Source of the DNA: Lepeophtheirus salmonis
Lineage: Eukaryota; Arthropoda; Copepoda; Siphonostomatoida; Caligidae
Length of the DNA: 64,000 nucleotides
Reading direction: 5' to 3'
Assembly: GCF_016086655.4 (NCBI RefSeq)
Contig: NC_052143.2
Span: forward strand, 30,023,886 to 30,087,885
A program made the translations under genes and the position numbers. Positions 22,587 through 34,010 of this stretch are shown one piece after another; the stretch's first letter is position 1; each line of letters begins with the position of its first letter. Under the pieces are notes generated by a model. It was not told where the DNA came from and did no database searches. It saw only the letters and a program-made list of their open reading frames with translations.

Positions 22587-23222
22587 AAAATGGATCAACA
22601 AAGGAGTAAAATTTTGAATCTTCTTTCACGCAGCATTTTTCCCTGACCATACCCAAGGATTTTGAGTGCAGCCGTAACATTGTTTATCGTACCAGAGAAT
22701 AATTCACCCCCACCGTGGTCTTGGGCGTTTTGGCCAGCACGGAGGAAGTCTGCTCTCCCATTTTGGTGGAGAGAAAGGAGCGGCTCAATACAGATATTTA
22801 CTTCGAACATCTCTATCAAAAAGTGTACCTTGGGCTAGAGAAAAGTTCGGGGAACTTTTCTGTAGCCCAAGACTCAAGACGGAGCTCCGTGTCATTATGC
22901 CGCTAGGCAGAAAGAGAGAAAAAGAAGGTGGTACTGTCAATGCTAACGTCCAGAATCTCAGACCTTCTTGAAACATATCATTTGTACTTTTTGTAGCTCA
23001 ACATGTAAACGCCCTTCTCTCCAGTCGTAAACCCCTCGGAATACTCTTTCTAGGCAAGCCTAGAGGAGAGAGTGTGTGCTACTTCTCACAAGAGTATCCA
23101 TTACTATAGGTTCCTTCAAAATGGAGTAGATCAACCTCCATTCTGACTATATGGGCATTGCCTTCTAGGGTTTTAGGCCTCGTATTGAGGAAATTATTAA
23201 AGCTGATGGCTCTCATATTCAA
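22587..23222 (+). pseudogene. Mariner transposase, internally deleted
   Basis: Opens with a DNA-binding start, 'MDQQRSKILNLL'. After a deletion it continues in the catalytic domain: 'TVVLGVLASTEEVCSPILVE', 'RLNTDIYFEHLYQKVYLGLE', and a QDS-type box near 22862-22905 ('VAQDSRRSSVSLCR', shifted). It ends with 'GFRPRIEEIIKADGSHIQ' and a stop at about 23220, the canonical mariner C-terminus. The first catalytic Asp and the SPD box were not found. Several frames are needed, so the copy is inactive. Confidence 0.72.
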
Positions 23223-24295
23223 TAAATGTTGTGCTGAGCACTATTTTCAGATGATTTTGTAATATAAAAGTCCCCACAAAACCTCTTGCTTAAACTTTAT
23301 TATTGAAATTAATAAAATGTGAACTTGATCGAAGGACGAATCTTCATTATGTTTTATCAATGAACCTTGATTGTTAAATAAATAAACAAAAATATTTTTA
23401 TAAGTAATAAATCTTAAATAGCTTAAAAATATTATATTTTAACGTTCTCTTCTTTTTATATAAAGTTTTTAGTTCTAATTTTACGACTAAGTATAACATT
23501 TTCATCGTAATCCAAAATAATAAATTTATTAGACTTTTAATAAAATGATGTACTTTTATAGTTAAAAGACATTTCATCATATTAAAAAATTTATACAGTT
23601 ATAGTAAAAACATTTTTTCACTTAAAAATATACACTTACAAACTAAATTTAATGATTTTTTTTCTTTTATTTAGATCATTCAAGGAGAAAACTGAGACAA
23701 AATCATGCAAATTTTGGAAAAAAACAAATTACAAAATAAATCCACAAAAAACTTAAAAATTATAAATTATGGAGATCCTTTTTAATTTTCTCGGAGTTTT
23801 TTCAATTAAAAGGGGAAAAATATTTATTATGTTTAAAAATAATACACAGTATTGTTTTAACTTCAACCATATTGAAATCATTTGGAAAATTCTTTTTTTT
23901 CATATAAAAAAAGTTCAAGCACATATTGTAAAAAAAATGTTCCTAATTCTTAGATTATTACAATCTAACAAATCATTTTCATGAAAAAATTTATGTGAAC
24001 CAAATATTGGAATGATAAATTATTTATACAATGAGTATCATGTTTCAACATTTTATCATAAAAACTGAGCCCTATTTCTGATCATTATCTATCAAGCTCA
24101 ATATCTTATCTGTTATCTATTTTTTTGTTTTGTAATTTAAGAATATTTATTATTGTAACCCTTAATTTCGTAAATCAGTGTTATGATTCTGCACCAGAAA
24201 ATTTTATACAATTCTTATACATATATTATTTACTTTATAAATAAAGGTAAAAATAAATAAATTGTAAATAGTAATCAATAGTGTGTGGAAGACCA
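23223..24295. other. AT-rich stretch with nothing recognised
   Basis: Low-complexity A/T runs and short ORFs with no motif. Confidence 0.5.
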
Positions 24296-24860
24296 ATAGT
24301 AACACTGTGGATTTGTTGCAAAATTGATGTCCCTGTAGGACTGGGAGTATAATTGAATATCGACATAAGTCAGATAAGGTCCAATGGTGAACATTCTGGT
24401 CACGATGGAGGACACATTAATGCAAGCCAGATATCCTGGAGATTCTTAGTTAGACACTTTTGGGTGGCCTAGATCTTGTGGCTACGGTTACCATCTAGTT
24501 GCCACACAAAGAATATTCCAGCACAATTTGCATCAATCCAGTTCTTCACCATGTTCCTTATGACGCACACACAAGTATTCCTTAGTCCCGCTCCTCAAAT
24601 CTTTTGGGAAGAAATAGGGAGGTATCCCTCTATCCTGAGCATCATGGCTCCTGCTCAATCTTGTTTCATCCCTCGAAGATACTCATAAAATATCAGAACT
24701 TGAATCACGATTGCCCCATCCAACGGCATGGCCAGTGGAATCTTTTGATATAGCACACCAATCAACACCTCCATTATCAACATTTGTACATGAACTATAT
24801 AATGTACCACGATACTCAAATGGAATTAGGCATGTTTGACCACCTAAAGTTCTACAACCT
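24296..24860 (-). pseudogene. Mariner DD37D transposase, catalytic part
   Basis: On the minus strand: 'RGIPPYFFPKDLRSGTKEYL', 'DANCAGIFFVWQLDG', 'NRSHKI', stop, 'ATQKCLTKNLQDIWLA', then 'CPPS', stop, 'PECSPLDLI'. The second and third catalytic Asp are 37 residues apart in register. The third box is altered (SPD to stop-P-E). The DNA-binding N-terminus and inverted ends were not found. It is a decayed copy of a group distinct from its neighbours. Confidence 0.65.
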
Positions 24861-24956
24861 AAAGTATAAGAAGTAAATAATAATTATCAGAACATATAAA
24901 CATGAATGAATTAATATGTAAATACTTAATGCTAGAGGGAGAAGTGGTGCCTTCTA

Positions 24957-25400
24957 CTAAGAGAAAAAAGTGTTCTTTGAACAACGAAAAAAAGAAAATG
25001 GTATGAATTTAGTCAGATACATACGTTCACAAACATAATTATAGAATGCACAATTAAAGACTTCATCAGTTCCTGGGAAAAGACTCCTTGCACACCAAAT
25101 AGTGTCTACTAGTAGATGAAGAATAATTAACATCATTGCACTGGAAAGGGAAGATACAACTTTCACCATATAAGATTGCATAATTAGAAGGTATAACAGT
25201 TTGGCCACCCTCTGTACGTATACATAATAAATAGGAAAAAGATTAACTAATGGGGGAAAAGAGTAAATGCTACTAAAATGCAGTACACTTAAGCATGTCC
25301 AATCAGATAAAGGGAAGTTGTGCACCATTTTTATCATTGGTTTTGCAAGTTGAATAATGGAGCTCATTATATAGAAAAGGAAATATGTATAGATCTCCAT
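24957..25400 (-). CDS. Unrecognised hydrophobic ORF, 147 codons
   Basis: I do not recognise this ORF. It has about three hydrophobic stretches (residues about 5-20, 35-62 and 65-105) and few charged residues. A good splice-donor sequence (GTATGT) lies inside it on the minus strand at about 25021-25026, after 'NYVCE'. If spliced, the exon would run from there to about 25400. The Phe/Leu/Ile/Tyr richness is also what random AT-rich DNA gives on one strand, so it may be chance. No signal of a transposase or retroelement was seen. Confidence 0.25.
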   Translation of the reverse strand: MEIYTYFLFYIMSSIIQLAKPMIKMVHNFPLSDWTCLSVLHFSSIYSFPPLVNLFPIYYVYVQRVAKLLYLLIMQSYMVKVVSSLSSAMMLIILHLLVDTIWCARSLFPGTDEVFNCAFYNYVCERMYLTKFIPFSFFRCSKNTFFS

Positions 25401-25459
25401 TAATTGTTCTACACATAAAATCGGTTGTAGTTGTGGGAGCTGCCATGGTGGTTGTTTTC

Positions 25460-25710
25460 ATCGTTGTTGTTTGCCCGTAATAGGAGATGATACTCCAGTA
25501 GTTCTTGACGCCCAGTCGCTGTTGATACCCTATCGTTGTTGATGATGCCCCAGTAGTTAAGTATGTCCCAGTTCATGTTAATATCACAGTAGTTGTTGAT
25601 GTCTCAGTAGTAGTTGATGCTTCAGTAGTTGTTGATGCCTCAGTAGTTGTTGATACCCCAATAGTCGTTGATGCCCTAGTAGTTGTTGTTGCTACCTTGG
25701 AAGAAACAGT
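25460..25710 (+). repeat. 18-bp minisatellite
   Basis: About six clear units of CAGTAGTTGTTGATGCCT, with more diverged units to the left back to about 25490. Units are mostly in phase with codons on the plus strand. Confidence 0.8.
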
Positions 25711-25795
25711 TGTTGTTTCTTCCAGTCCAGTTTATTTCAAAATGCACCCTACCGATGTTTCTTTGTGCTATGGCATAAAAATTGTTCGTTTTTAA
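25526..25795 (+). other. Open frame over the minisatellite (VVVDAS repeat), possible exon
   Basis: The plus-strand frame is stop-free from after a TGA at 25523-25525 to TAA at 25793-25795, 89 codons. The 18-bp units read as a six-residue repeat of the form V-V-V-D-A-S, followed by a non-repetitive tail ('EETVVVSSSPVYF...CYGIKIVRF'). There is no early in-frame Met, so it would have to be an exon or a decayed gene. A one-base slip near 25525 would extend the repeat upstream. The minus strand is full of stops. No family recognised. Confidence 0.3.
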
Positions 25796-27905
25796 GCATA
25801 TAGTAAATGATTATAAATTTTTTCTCTCAACCAAAATTAAAATACCTTCCCATCTCTACCCATAAATATATACACCTAGATCACATCATAATTTCCAAGT
25901 TTCAAATGGACATACTTTAAAAAAACTTAGAATGGCTAGGATTTTACCAACTTTTATATTTCTTATTGTAGAGTTCTTTTGGGCAAAGAAGATATATGAA
26001 AACCCACCCTTGAATTTACAATATCTATAGGCAATTGCTTTAAATTGGACAAAAGTCTAATTATGAAATAGACGGATATTTCCATGTGTACCAAAATACA
26101 GTATACAGCGTTATTTTGAATACGAGTCCCATAAAAAAAAATTAAACTACTCACAGATTATGATTTGATAACAAAAAACACCATCACTAACGTTACACTT
26201 ATATTACATTGCATTTTTATTATACAGTCTAAGTGGCACCGTATGTTATCAATTGGTGCGTGAAATAATTTAAAATGCCAAGAAGTCAAATTTAGTTCCT
26301 ATATCCATTAATCTTCCTCTATTGCACATCCATTTTATAAAGCATTTTAATGTTGTATCCTTTGTAAATACTTCCTCAATTTTGCAATCACAAGTATAAA
26401 TTATAATTAGGGATGTACAAATCCCAAAAATTAACACAATTTAGATAACATTTTTATTACCGATTCTTTATTATGTATGTGGGAATAAGATTAAAAAACA
26501 TATGGAAATTGCTAACTTTTTTAATCTTTAACTTTCCGTTAATTAGGGATAGGCAAGAAAATTTATCAAGGATAACTATGATTATAAATAGTTGTAAGTA
26601 ATTTTAAATTAAAGTTTAAAAATGTTAAGACCTCTCTGTGCTCAGGGGTCAATTTATAACAGGTTTGCCAATATGAATTACTCACATTACTCGTGAACTG
26701 GGAAATTTAAATTCAAATAAATATTACATAAAATAAACTTATCATGAATGTATTTATTTCGTTCGACTATTATTAAATAGATTTATCTCACAAGTATCCT
26801 CTTGTATATTCATATAATAGAAGTTTATATTTTTCATTGGTGGAGGGGATGAGTCTTGTAAGTATTTGATGTGATATCAAGATTCAAAACTTGGTATTCT
26901 TTTTTATTATTCAAAACTTACGTTCAAAAAAGATGCTTAAAAAATATTGGTAAGGTTCCCATAATTTAAACTTTAATATATCAAGATAACCGGCTAAAAA
27001 TGAAGTAAATAACGATCAAGATTAAATTTGACAATTATTTTACAAATATTTTGTCTTACATACCTAATTTAAAATAATTTATGATAAATAAAGTTTTTTT
27101 TTGTCATGACCATACAAAAAAAAATTGTAAACTGTGCACTCAATAAAAAAATTTGTTTCATTTTACGTACTTTAGTAGAAAAAAAGTGCAATTACAACAC
27201 GGATTTTCTTTTTAAAAAAACACAACAAGATTAATACATAAAGGAAACGAAGTCGATAAATTGTTCGGATCTTCTCAACAAAAATTTTTTATAGTGTTGG
27301 TTGAGTTAAGTCGGTCTTTTTGGAAAAAAAAATATTATTGTAAAAGAAATTTCTGACCATTTTTATAAAACATATTAAAATTGATAATTTTTCTCAAACA
27401 AAAGGTCACTCAGGTCAAAGTCAATCCAATATCATTTCTGTTATTAATCTGAGTAAAAAATATGCGTTTTCAAACTTTGGTATCTATCAGTGAAATTGTT
27501 TGGCTGTGATACGCTAACAAACAGACATAGAGGTAAAAATCCAGAATTCCTGTAATTACAATTATTGTTCTTTTGGAAACGTTACTACCCAATTTTTATT
27601 ATTATTTATCAACACTTTTTTGATAGACATTATATTGAACTAAATCTGTTATTTCACACAAAAACCCGTAATACGTAATTTTAAAGATGATTTGAAACCA
27701 AAAAAAATATTTTTAAAACTCTAAAACCGCTGAGCTACCTTAAAATATTTCCTTCAAAATAGTTCAAAATTAGGCAATGATATATATAAACTACAAGGAA
27801 CATTTCAAGACCACAAGAATATCACATTTCGAATTTTTATAAAATAAGCTCTACCTGTGTGTTCAAGTACATTTTTTGAAGAAATTGTACAAATAATTTA
27901 TTCAA
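25796..27905. other. AT-rich stretch with nothing recognised
   Basis: Short ORFs (for example 25963-26154 minus) without motifs. No repeat ends were identified. Confidence 0.45.
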
Positions 27906-28107
27906 TTGAAAACCACGGTAATAATAAATCGAAGAAACTGTCTGGCCTCTAGTATTTCGTTAACAAACAGTAGAAGACAAGGCATAAGATACATCAGAAA
28001 ACAGCAAAACATAAGCCAAAAGGATCTTGGTGGAACAATCATTGTTATAAACATAACTAAGGCCACTGTTCAATCAAAAACATTATATCATTATGTCAAT
28101 CTTCAAT
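27906..28107 (+). pseudogene. Possible Tc1-type DNA-binding fragment
   Basis: The ORF contains 'SLTNSRRQGIRYIRKQQ', 'NISQKDLGGTII' and 'NITKATVQSKTLY', in the order of the second helix-turn-helix region of Tc1 transposases (a basic linker, then a repressor-like fold). No catalytic part follows. The resemblance is by pattern only. Confidence 0.35.
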
Positions 28108-28427
28108 AGATCAAGTTTCCTTATTTTGTTTAAATAAAAAAATCCCTTATTTATAGTTTACATGTTATTCTTACGTGTTCAATTGATGAATTAAGTTAAT
28201 GAATAATATTACTAAGTAAATATGGATATTCAAAACTATGAAAGAGTTATTTATGTAGGGTAATCAGATCAGATCTGGATAACAGTTTAATTGTTATTAT
28301 ATAACACCTACTTTACTCCATTCACTAAATACATATTATATCTAGGAAAAAACATACAGTCAAGGTAAACATAACAAACACCTTTTCAAGTTTTTTTATC
28401 ATGGTGAAGTCTGGAAAGATTTAAGGA

Positions 28428-28489
28428 CTTTTATATAGTTCTTGAGAGATCAAGAATTTTTTGGAACTATCTCTTGACTTATAAAAGTG
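28428..28489. repeat. Imperfect hairpin upstream of a Tc1 remnant
   Basis: ACTTTTATA at the left is mirrored by TATAAAAGT at the right, with mostly matching inner bases (GAGAGATC / GAACTATCTC). It sits about 20 bases before the Tc1 ORF and may be part of its terminal repeat, although a matching right end was not found. Confidence 0.4.
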
Positions 28490-28505
28490 TGATGAGTCAA
28501 TTGTC

Positions 28506-29510
28506 TTGATTCAGTCTTATTCAACACTCAATATCACCAAGACTAAGGAGTGTAGTGAGGAGATCCGCCAGCGTGTAGTCAATTGCTATAATCAAGGTGA
28601 CAGCTACAAAGATATTTCCATCAAGTTTTCCAACCCAAAATCCTCTGCTGTCCAGACCATCATCACCAAATTCAAAAGAACTGTCCATGTTAAGAATCTT
28701 CCTCTACATGGTAGGAAGGCCAAGCTGAGCTCAACACAAGTGAGATATGCAGTCGGAGAGGTTGTCAAGAATTCAACAACATCAACTCTCAAATCCCTCC
28801 AGCAGGGACAACAAGGAACTTTGGTTGGACGATCAACTGTGCATAAGGGTTTGCATAAGAATGGGGTCTGGGTTGTCTACCAAAAAGGAGTTTACTCCTC
28901 AAGAGTAGGCACATAAATGCCAGGCTGAAGTATGCCAATGACCACAAAAATGATAAACTCAACTTTTGGTGCACTGTGCTATTGTCAGATGTGAAAAAGG
29001 TGGAGTTGTTTGGCATCAACCAGCATCGGCATATTTGGCGACCGAAGGACATTCTGAACCCCCAAAACACTATTTCAAAAATGAAACACAGTGGTGGAAG
29101 CCTCATGATTGAGGCTTGTTTTGCTAGCATTGTAATTAGAAAACTTTACAAAATTGAATGCAGCATGAAAAAAGAAGACTACATCAAGATTCTTGAAATA
29201 CATCTGCATCAATAAGAAAATATGTTTAAGCTTGGAAGACATTGATTGTTTCAGCAAGACAATGACACAAAGCACATATTCAAAAAATTTCAAGAATGGA
29301 TCAATAGGAATAAGGTTTGAGTCGGAGACTGGCAACCCGAAATCCTGATCTTAACCCTGTTGAGAATTTATGGACTACATTGAAAAAAAAATAGTTTTAA
29401 AAAATATCAACAAAAACTCGATGGAAAGAACTCCATTTAATAAAGGATAAAAAAACGTTTCTCGAATCAGCAAATTGACAAACTTTATAGCGCAATATAT
29501 ACAATATTTA
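28506..29510 (+). pseudogene. Tc1-type (DD34E clade) transposase
   Basis: The classical Tc1 order is visible. The N-terminal helix-turn-helix ('CSEEIRQRVVNCYNQGDSYK', 'SAVQTIITKFK') is followed by a GRK-containing linker and a second helix-turn-helix ('GRSTVHKGLHKNGVW'). The first catalytic box is altered ('LLSDVKKVELFGIN', where Tc1 has W-S-D-E). Then come 'WRPKD...NPQNTISKMKHSGGSLMI', the second box 'FQQDNDTKHIFKKFQEWI', and, after a frameshift near 29335, 'NPDLNPVENLW' containing the final Glu. Two or more stops lie between 28915 and 29220. This clade differs from the DD37D copies that dominate the window. Confidence 0.85.
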
Positions 29511-29622
29511 CTTTGTGTTTGTTTTATTTAGAAAATAACTCCCTCAAATTAAAGAAAAAAGGTTAGGCTTTAAATGAACTTCAATTTATTTCAAAACATC
29601 TTCCAAAGTCTTGTTCGTATCT

Positions 29623-29979
29623 AAAGGGATTCCACCAAGTGTTTGATCATTTATAAGAACTCCGGAGAACAACCGACCCAATATGATGATACATGTAAAG
29701 TGTATTCTATTTTCCCTAAAGAGGCAATCCTAAAGTTACTTTCCCAGAGCGCTTTCCAGATAATTGAAGGGTTGTATCTTCTGGATGAATGGGAGATCAT
29801 GGTCGATCGATTGTTATGTGGATTATCCTATCTTTGTCAGGTGAGATACAAAAAAAATAATCTCTTTATAAAAAATACATAGTTGCATGCCCTTCGCCTA
29901 ATTAAAAGTGTATAAGCTCTTCATCTCTTTCGCCGCCTACGAGAAGAACTTGGTTATCAGTCTTTTCTTACTTGGATAG
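29623..29979 (+). CDS. Candidate pair of host exons, unrecognised protein
   Basis: A frame opens at about 29623 after TAA and the AAAG that could serve as an acceptor. It runs 72 codons to a strong donor (CAG/GTGAGA, GT at 29841-29842). After 103 bases a pyrimidine-rich stretch ends in an AG at 29942-29943. Joining 29840 to 29944 keeps phase and reaches TAG at 29977-29979. The first exon has a mixed, protein-like composition ('VYSIFPKEAILKLLSQSAFQ', 'IIEGLYLLDEWEIMVDRLLC') unlike the AT-driven ORFs around it. I do not recognise a family. It could equally be an unrecognised element fragment or chance. Confidence 0.35.
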
Positions 29980-31386
29980 GATGGATTTACATTACTCCAA
30001 TAGGATCTTTAGACGGGAAAGTTCAGATTCTAGTTTAGTGTCGCTCAAACAAAGGGAGCAAAGCTTATAGCCTAGATGTTCTTTGTATGTTGACCTAAAT
30101 CTCCTTAAATAGTCAAAAGAATTTTCTTGTATACGAAAATCTTTACCTTTAGTAGTCTTATAGGCAATAAATCCATAATATACCCATTATTTACTGCAAT
30201 GTAGCTTAAAATGCAGTCTATAATATATATCGTCTTTATTGTAACTATCCCACGGAAGGTTTGTCGATATCCCATCAATATATATAGAGTTGTCACTACG
30301 TACCCTCGTATTTATTCTAATATATACCTTCCTCAACTAAAGAATTACATGTCTATACCAGATTAGATCAAAGTTTAAAGGTACTCATATTACATTTATA
30401 TAATACATCACATTATTGTATTTGAATATCTCATTTTATTTTTTCTATGTATGTACAAATTAGAGTAACTCATCGGTGTAGACAGAGTCATCTTAAGCTC
30501 CCACGAAGTGCTGGAGATGTTCGATATGAATGGAACGCTAATTGTTTGAGTAACTGTGTAAATGGAAAACGACACAACTTATATAAAAACCTTTTTTTTA
30601 TTATTGGTTTTTGATAATAAATGAATGTCCAAATGGTCATTGATATATTCTAGATACTCATGATTTCTTTCATTTATTATCAAATATATTATTAAATTTA
30701 TTATTACTAGCCCTTTTGAATACGTCAAATTCAATAAGAATGTACGTATAGAGATAACTGAGATTGAACACTGTTTCTCAAACTTATCAACACATGTTGA
30801 AGAAAGGCCAAAGATATTGAACTTCACAATTCAGCGGTTCAACATAGCCAACCATAAAATAAGAGCCACCATTTCACCTTGTACATCAACCATTGTTTTA
30901 ACTAACCTCTTCATTGCATTTACAACACTTCCTGCATATACATAAATCAAAGAAGCGAGATCACCTGATCTCGGGTACCAAAAGCTCTAAATTTGTTTAT
31001 GAGTTATCATAAAGTTACGATCAGAACAATCAAAGAAACTCAAGCATGACAAATCTACAATAATTTCCCAAATGTCGAATGAATTTAAGTAATAAATTTC
31101 AAAACATTGTGTTTCCGAATAGGAAGTTGCAGTTGAGCGGCTGTTCCCAATCGAGTCTTGGTTTCCATCGTACAATCCATGTTTAAAAACTGTTTTAGAA
31201 AGTAAATAATTAACATTTAATAAATATACGTAAGTAATTTTAAAATATATTTAAAAAATAATGTTTATATTCAAATACAAGGGTGGTGATAAGTTTTAAA
31301 TATTTTTCAATTTTATATATTGAATTAAAGATTGGTCATAGAGAAAAATACTTAACTAAATATTTTAGAAAATTCATAAAATTTTA
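29980..31386. other. AT-rich stretch, one perfect palindrome
   Basis: Contains CGAGATCA-CC-TGATCTCG at 30956-30973, an 8-2-8 inverted repeat. Otherwise only short ORFs with no motif. Confidence 0.45.
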
Positions 31387-31447
31387 TCCTATAAATTATT
31401 CATTATAATTTTCTCCTATAAATTATTCATTATAATTTTCTCCTATA
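31387..31447. repeat. 27-bp tandem duplication
   Basis: Two exact 27-base units starting TCCTATAAATTATTCATTAT (31387-31413 and 31414-31440), plus seven bases of a third. It overlaps the end of the adjacent minus-strand transposase, so the terminal codons and stop are repeated. Confidence 0.85.
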
Positions 31448-32345
31448 TCGACTACCTCCCTTAGACTTGATTGAAATACTTCATATGCTGCACACACTTT
31501 AGATTTGGGAAGTTTTGCACATTCCATCTTAACTGAGGTACAAAGATCTTCCAAATTTAAAAATTGACGAGTTTTTAACTTCAACTCGAGATAACCGTGC
31601 ACAAAGTAGTCGAGGGGGTTAAGATCTGGACTCGAAGGGCCACATAGATCTATCTCAAAAAGGAATACTTGCTTTAAACCTTTTGAGCATTGAACGCTGG
31701 TATGTAGTGGAGCTCCATCTTGTTGACTGGCCACCTTAATCATTTTAAATGAATTGTCTTTAAGCCACGGAAGGACCACAGGCTCCAAAACATATTACAT
31801 GGAGTCACCTGTATTCATACGGAGCCCCTCCGGAATAAAAACCAGAAGTAGCTTATCTCCTTTACTTGAAATCCCTGCCCAACCCAAAAGGGATCAACTA
31901 TTAACACGTTTCAGAATTATTCTTTGGCCTAAAGATACATCTTTTTTAAGATGAGGCCAAGATTCGGTCGTTTTGACAGTCGAATTTTTGATCCAAGTCC
32001 CATTTCTTTTTTTCCAATAAGACAATATTTGCTCTTTACGTGAAAAGTTCTCTTAACGTTTTACTGTTTTGACTCTGTTTCCTCTGTGCATCTTCCGTGA
32101 GATTCTGACCGTAACAAAACTTCAGAGAAACCATCCTTAGGTCCTTATGGATTATTCGATTCACCGAATTCCTTGACACGTTGATCTCCTCAGCCATTTT
32201 TGCTAATGATCTGATGTGGTTCCTGTACATTTTTAATTTAACTTTCCGGACGGTATTAGGTTCCAAGCGGAACTTGGGCGTCCACATCTTGGTTTATTAC
32301 TAACCTTCCAGATTCTCCAATCTTTATAACGTTATATTTAACAGA
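31423..32345 (-). pseudogene. Mariner-type transposase, same group as 8248-9256
   Basis: From 32345 downward: 'GESGRLVINQDVDAQVPLG', 'NTVRKVKLKMYRNHIRSLAK', 'MAEEINVSRNSVNRIIHK' (paired helix-turn-helix), 'KNLTEDAQ'-like linker, then a frame change. The catalytic part is clear: 'LEPVVLPWLKDN', 'ASQQDGAPLHTSVQ', 'SSPDLNPLDYFVHGYLELK'. It ends 'FQSSLREVVDIGENYNE' with a stop at about 31423. The QQD to PLD spacing is 35 residues, probably after a small loss from 37. The first catalytic Asp region lies in the broken middle. Inverted ends were not identified. Confidence 0.82.
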
Positions 32346-33084
32346 ACTGAGACTGATTGAAGGTCTTTGATACATTTGAAGGGATGATTCACCATGAAGA
32401 CTCTCTACTGCTTTTCTTAGATGATGCATCTTGACAAACAAAAATATCTTTAATGGTTCTTTTTTTACATCAGAAGAGAGGGATTGAAAAACCAATCAGA
32501 TTGCATATAGTATACTTTACCGCCAAAAAATTTCCCGCCAAATCTAAGAGGTTTAACACTTTTGGACACAATATTTGCTATGTAAATTGTTTTATGGAAT
32601 AAGGATCCGAAATGACCCTTTGGTATTTGGTTGGAACAATTGTTGTGCATGTATTTTGATTCAAGTAAAAAAAAAAAAAAATAAATGTACCATATTTATT
32701 CAAAATTACACTCATGTAGATTAAAGATCGCCAACTGCAATGACCAGCTCGTGGATTCATAGGGTTTTTGTTTCATTATTTTGATGAACCAACTGGAAAG
32801 GTATCTATACAAAAGTGACGATACATTTTTTCCAGTAGTCTAAAAATATAATTTCTAAAACCTTTTTAACATTTTAAAATTATTTGCTGTCAACAAACAG
32901 TACGTTTCAAAAATAAGCAATGTAAGGTTTCGTGAAAAATGTTCTGAAACTAGATGTATTTAAGGGTATTATTTGAATAATCATAATAAGTAACTAATAT
33001 TTTATGAGCCAGGAGATTAACCAAAATTTAAATATGTGTCATATTCAATGTTTTTATTAGAAAGACATCTAATCGACTTACTTA
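32346..33084. other. Stretch with nothing recognised
   Basis: ORFs at 32256-32760 on the minus strand partly extend the upstream part of the transposase remnant but show no further motif. There is an A-run at 32670. Confidence 0.4.
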
Positions 33085-33660
33085 TATTTAATTTTAGAGT
33101 AGCAGATGTAGTCATCGGTCATGGCGTCCCAGTGCTGGATGAAAATTGCTTTGAGAGCCTCAGCGTTTGGATGACGGACACTACAGGCCTTCCTCGACAT
33201 GCTACCAAAATGAGTAGTCGAAGGGATTGGCATCAGGGCTATAGGGGGGCCAGAAGTATCAAATACGAGTTTAAAAACCCCTACATAAAACTCCTTCAAA
33301 ACCCATTCAAAAGAGTCTTGCAAAGGAGCAGAAGGCTTTTTTGATATTACTGGTGTCAAAAATGGCCTTTCCGCTCTCACAAGGCTCTTTTGACTGACTT
33401 TTTTATACTTTTGTAGACAGTCTGGTGTGAAATCAAGGGATATTTTGCCCACGTGGACTTGAGGAGATATGACTGGTCTACTTTCCTTAACTGCTCTTGG
33501 TCCAGTTTGGCCTTTTTTGACACATACTCTCAAACGTTTTGGACTTCCAGACGGCGTAGACGGGGATACTGACGACATCCAACTCAATAGGGTTCAATTG
33601 TCATTTTCTCGACTTGAATGTAAGTTAGATTGCTCAGAGTTGTTTTGTTTTGTAAGACTG
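33085..33660 (-). mobile_element. Mariner deletion derivative, copy G2
   Basis: The minus strand reads a DNA-binding segment ('PKRLRVCVKKG', 'SLDFTPDCLQKYKKVSQKSL') and, across the family's shared deletion joint, the C-terminal piece 'KACSVRHPNAEALKAIFIQH', 'WDAMTDDYI'. A 169-codon ORF (33078-33587) spans both parts, but it runs in mixed frames relative to the ancestral protein. Its length is therefore not evidence of function. Inverted ends are not clear here. Confidence 0.72.
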
Positions 33661-33924
33661 TTGCCCTGTCTTGTTCAGTGTAGCTCCGGTACAATTCAGT
33701 TTTGAATACATGCCCTAAAAACTTGTAAAGTTTGGTCCTTGATGACGTCACTCGACCTTATTACTTCTTTTTAAATAAGTTCTAGTACTGATAGTCTGTA
33801 GAACTGACAATCTTATGCACCTGTCCCCAGAACTGATACGAGCGTCCTAAGATTAGAACGAGTCAATAAAAACTGAAGTCACACTATATTCACTGATATT
33901 TTTTAAGCTATAATTTTCACTACA

Positions 33925-34010
33925 ACAGGGATGGACAATTTTCATGATTAAGAGGGTAAAGAGTGAGCATTATCATGGGAGGGCCACATGCCCACACACT
34001 TCAAATAACT
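33925..34010 (+). repeat. hAT-like terminus
   Basis: The sequence begins CAGGGATGGACAATTTTCAT and soon includes GGAGGGCCACATG, a common form of hAT-type element ends (CAGGG-TGGGCAA with GGGCCACA). No partner end or transposase was found. Confidence 0.4.

Noticed and set aside
25460..25710. CRISPR-like array
   Set aside because: The 18-bp units are contiguous without spacers, so this is a minisatellite, in DNA that is clearly eukaryotic.
33078..33587. 169-codon minus-strand ORF as a functional gene
   Set aside because: It overlaps the G2 derivative and crosses the shared deletion joint in frames that do not follow the ancestral transposase throughout.
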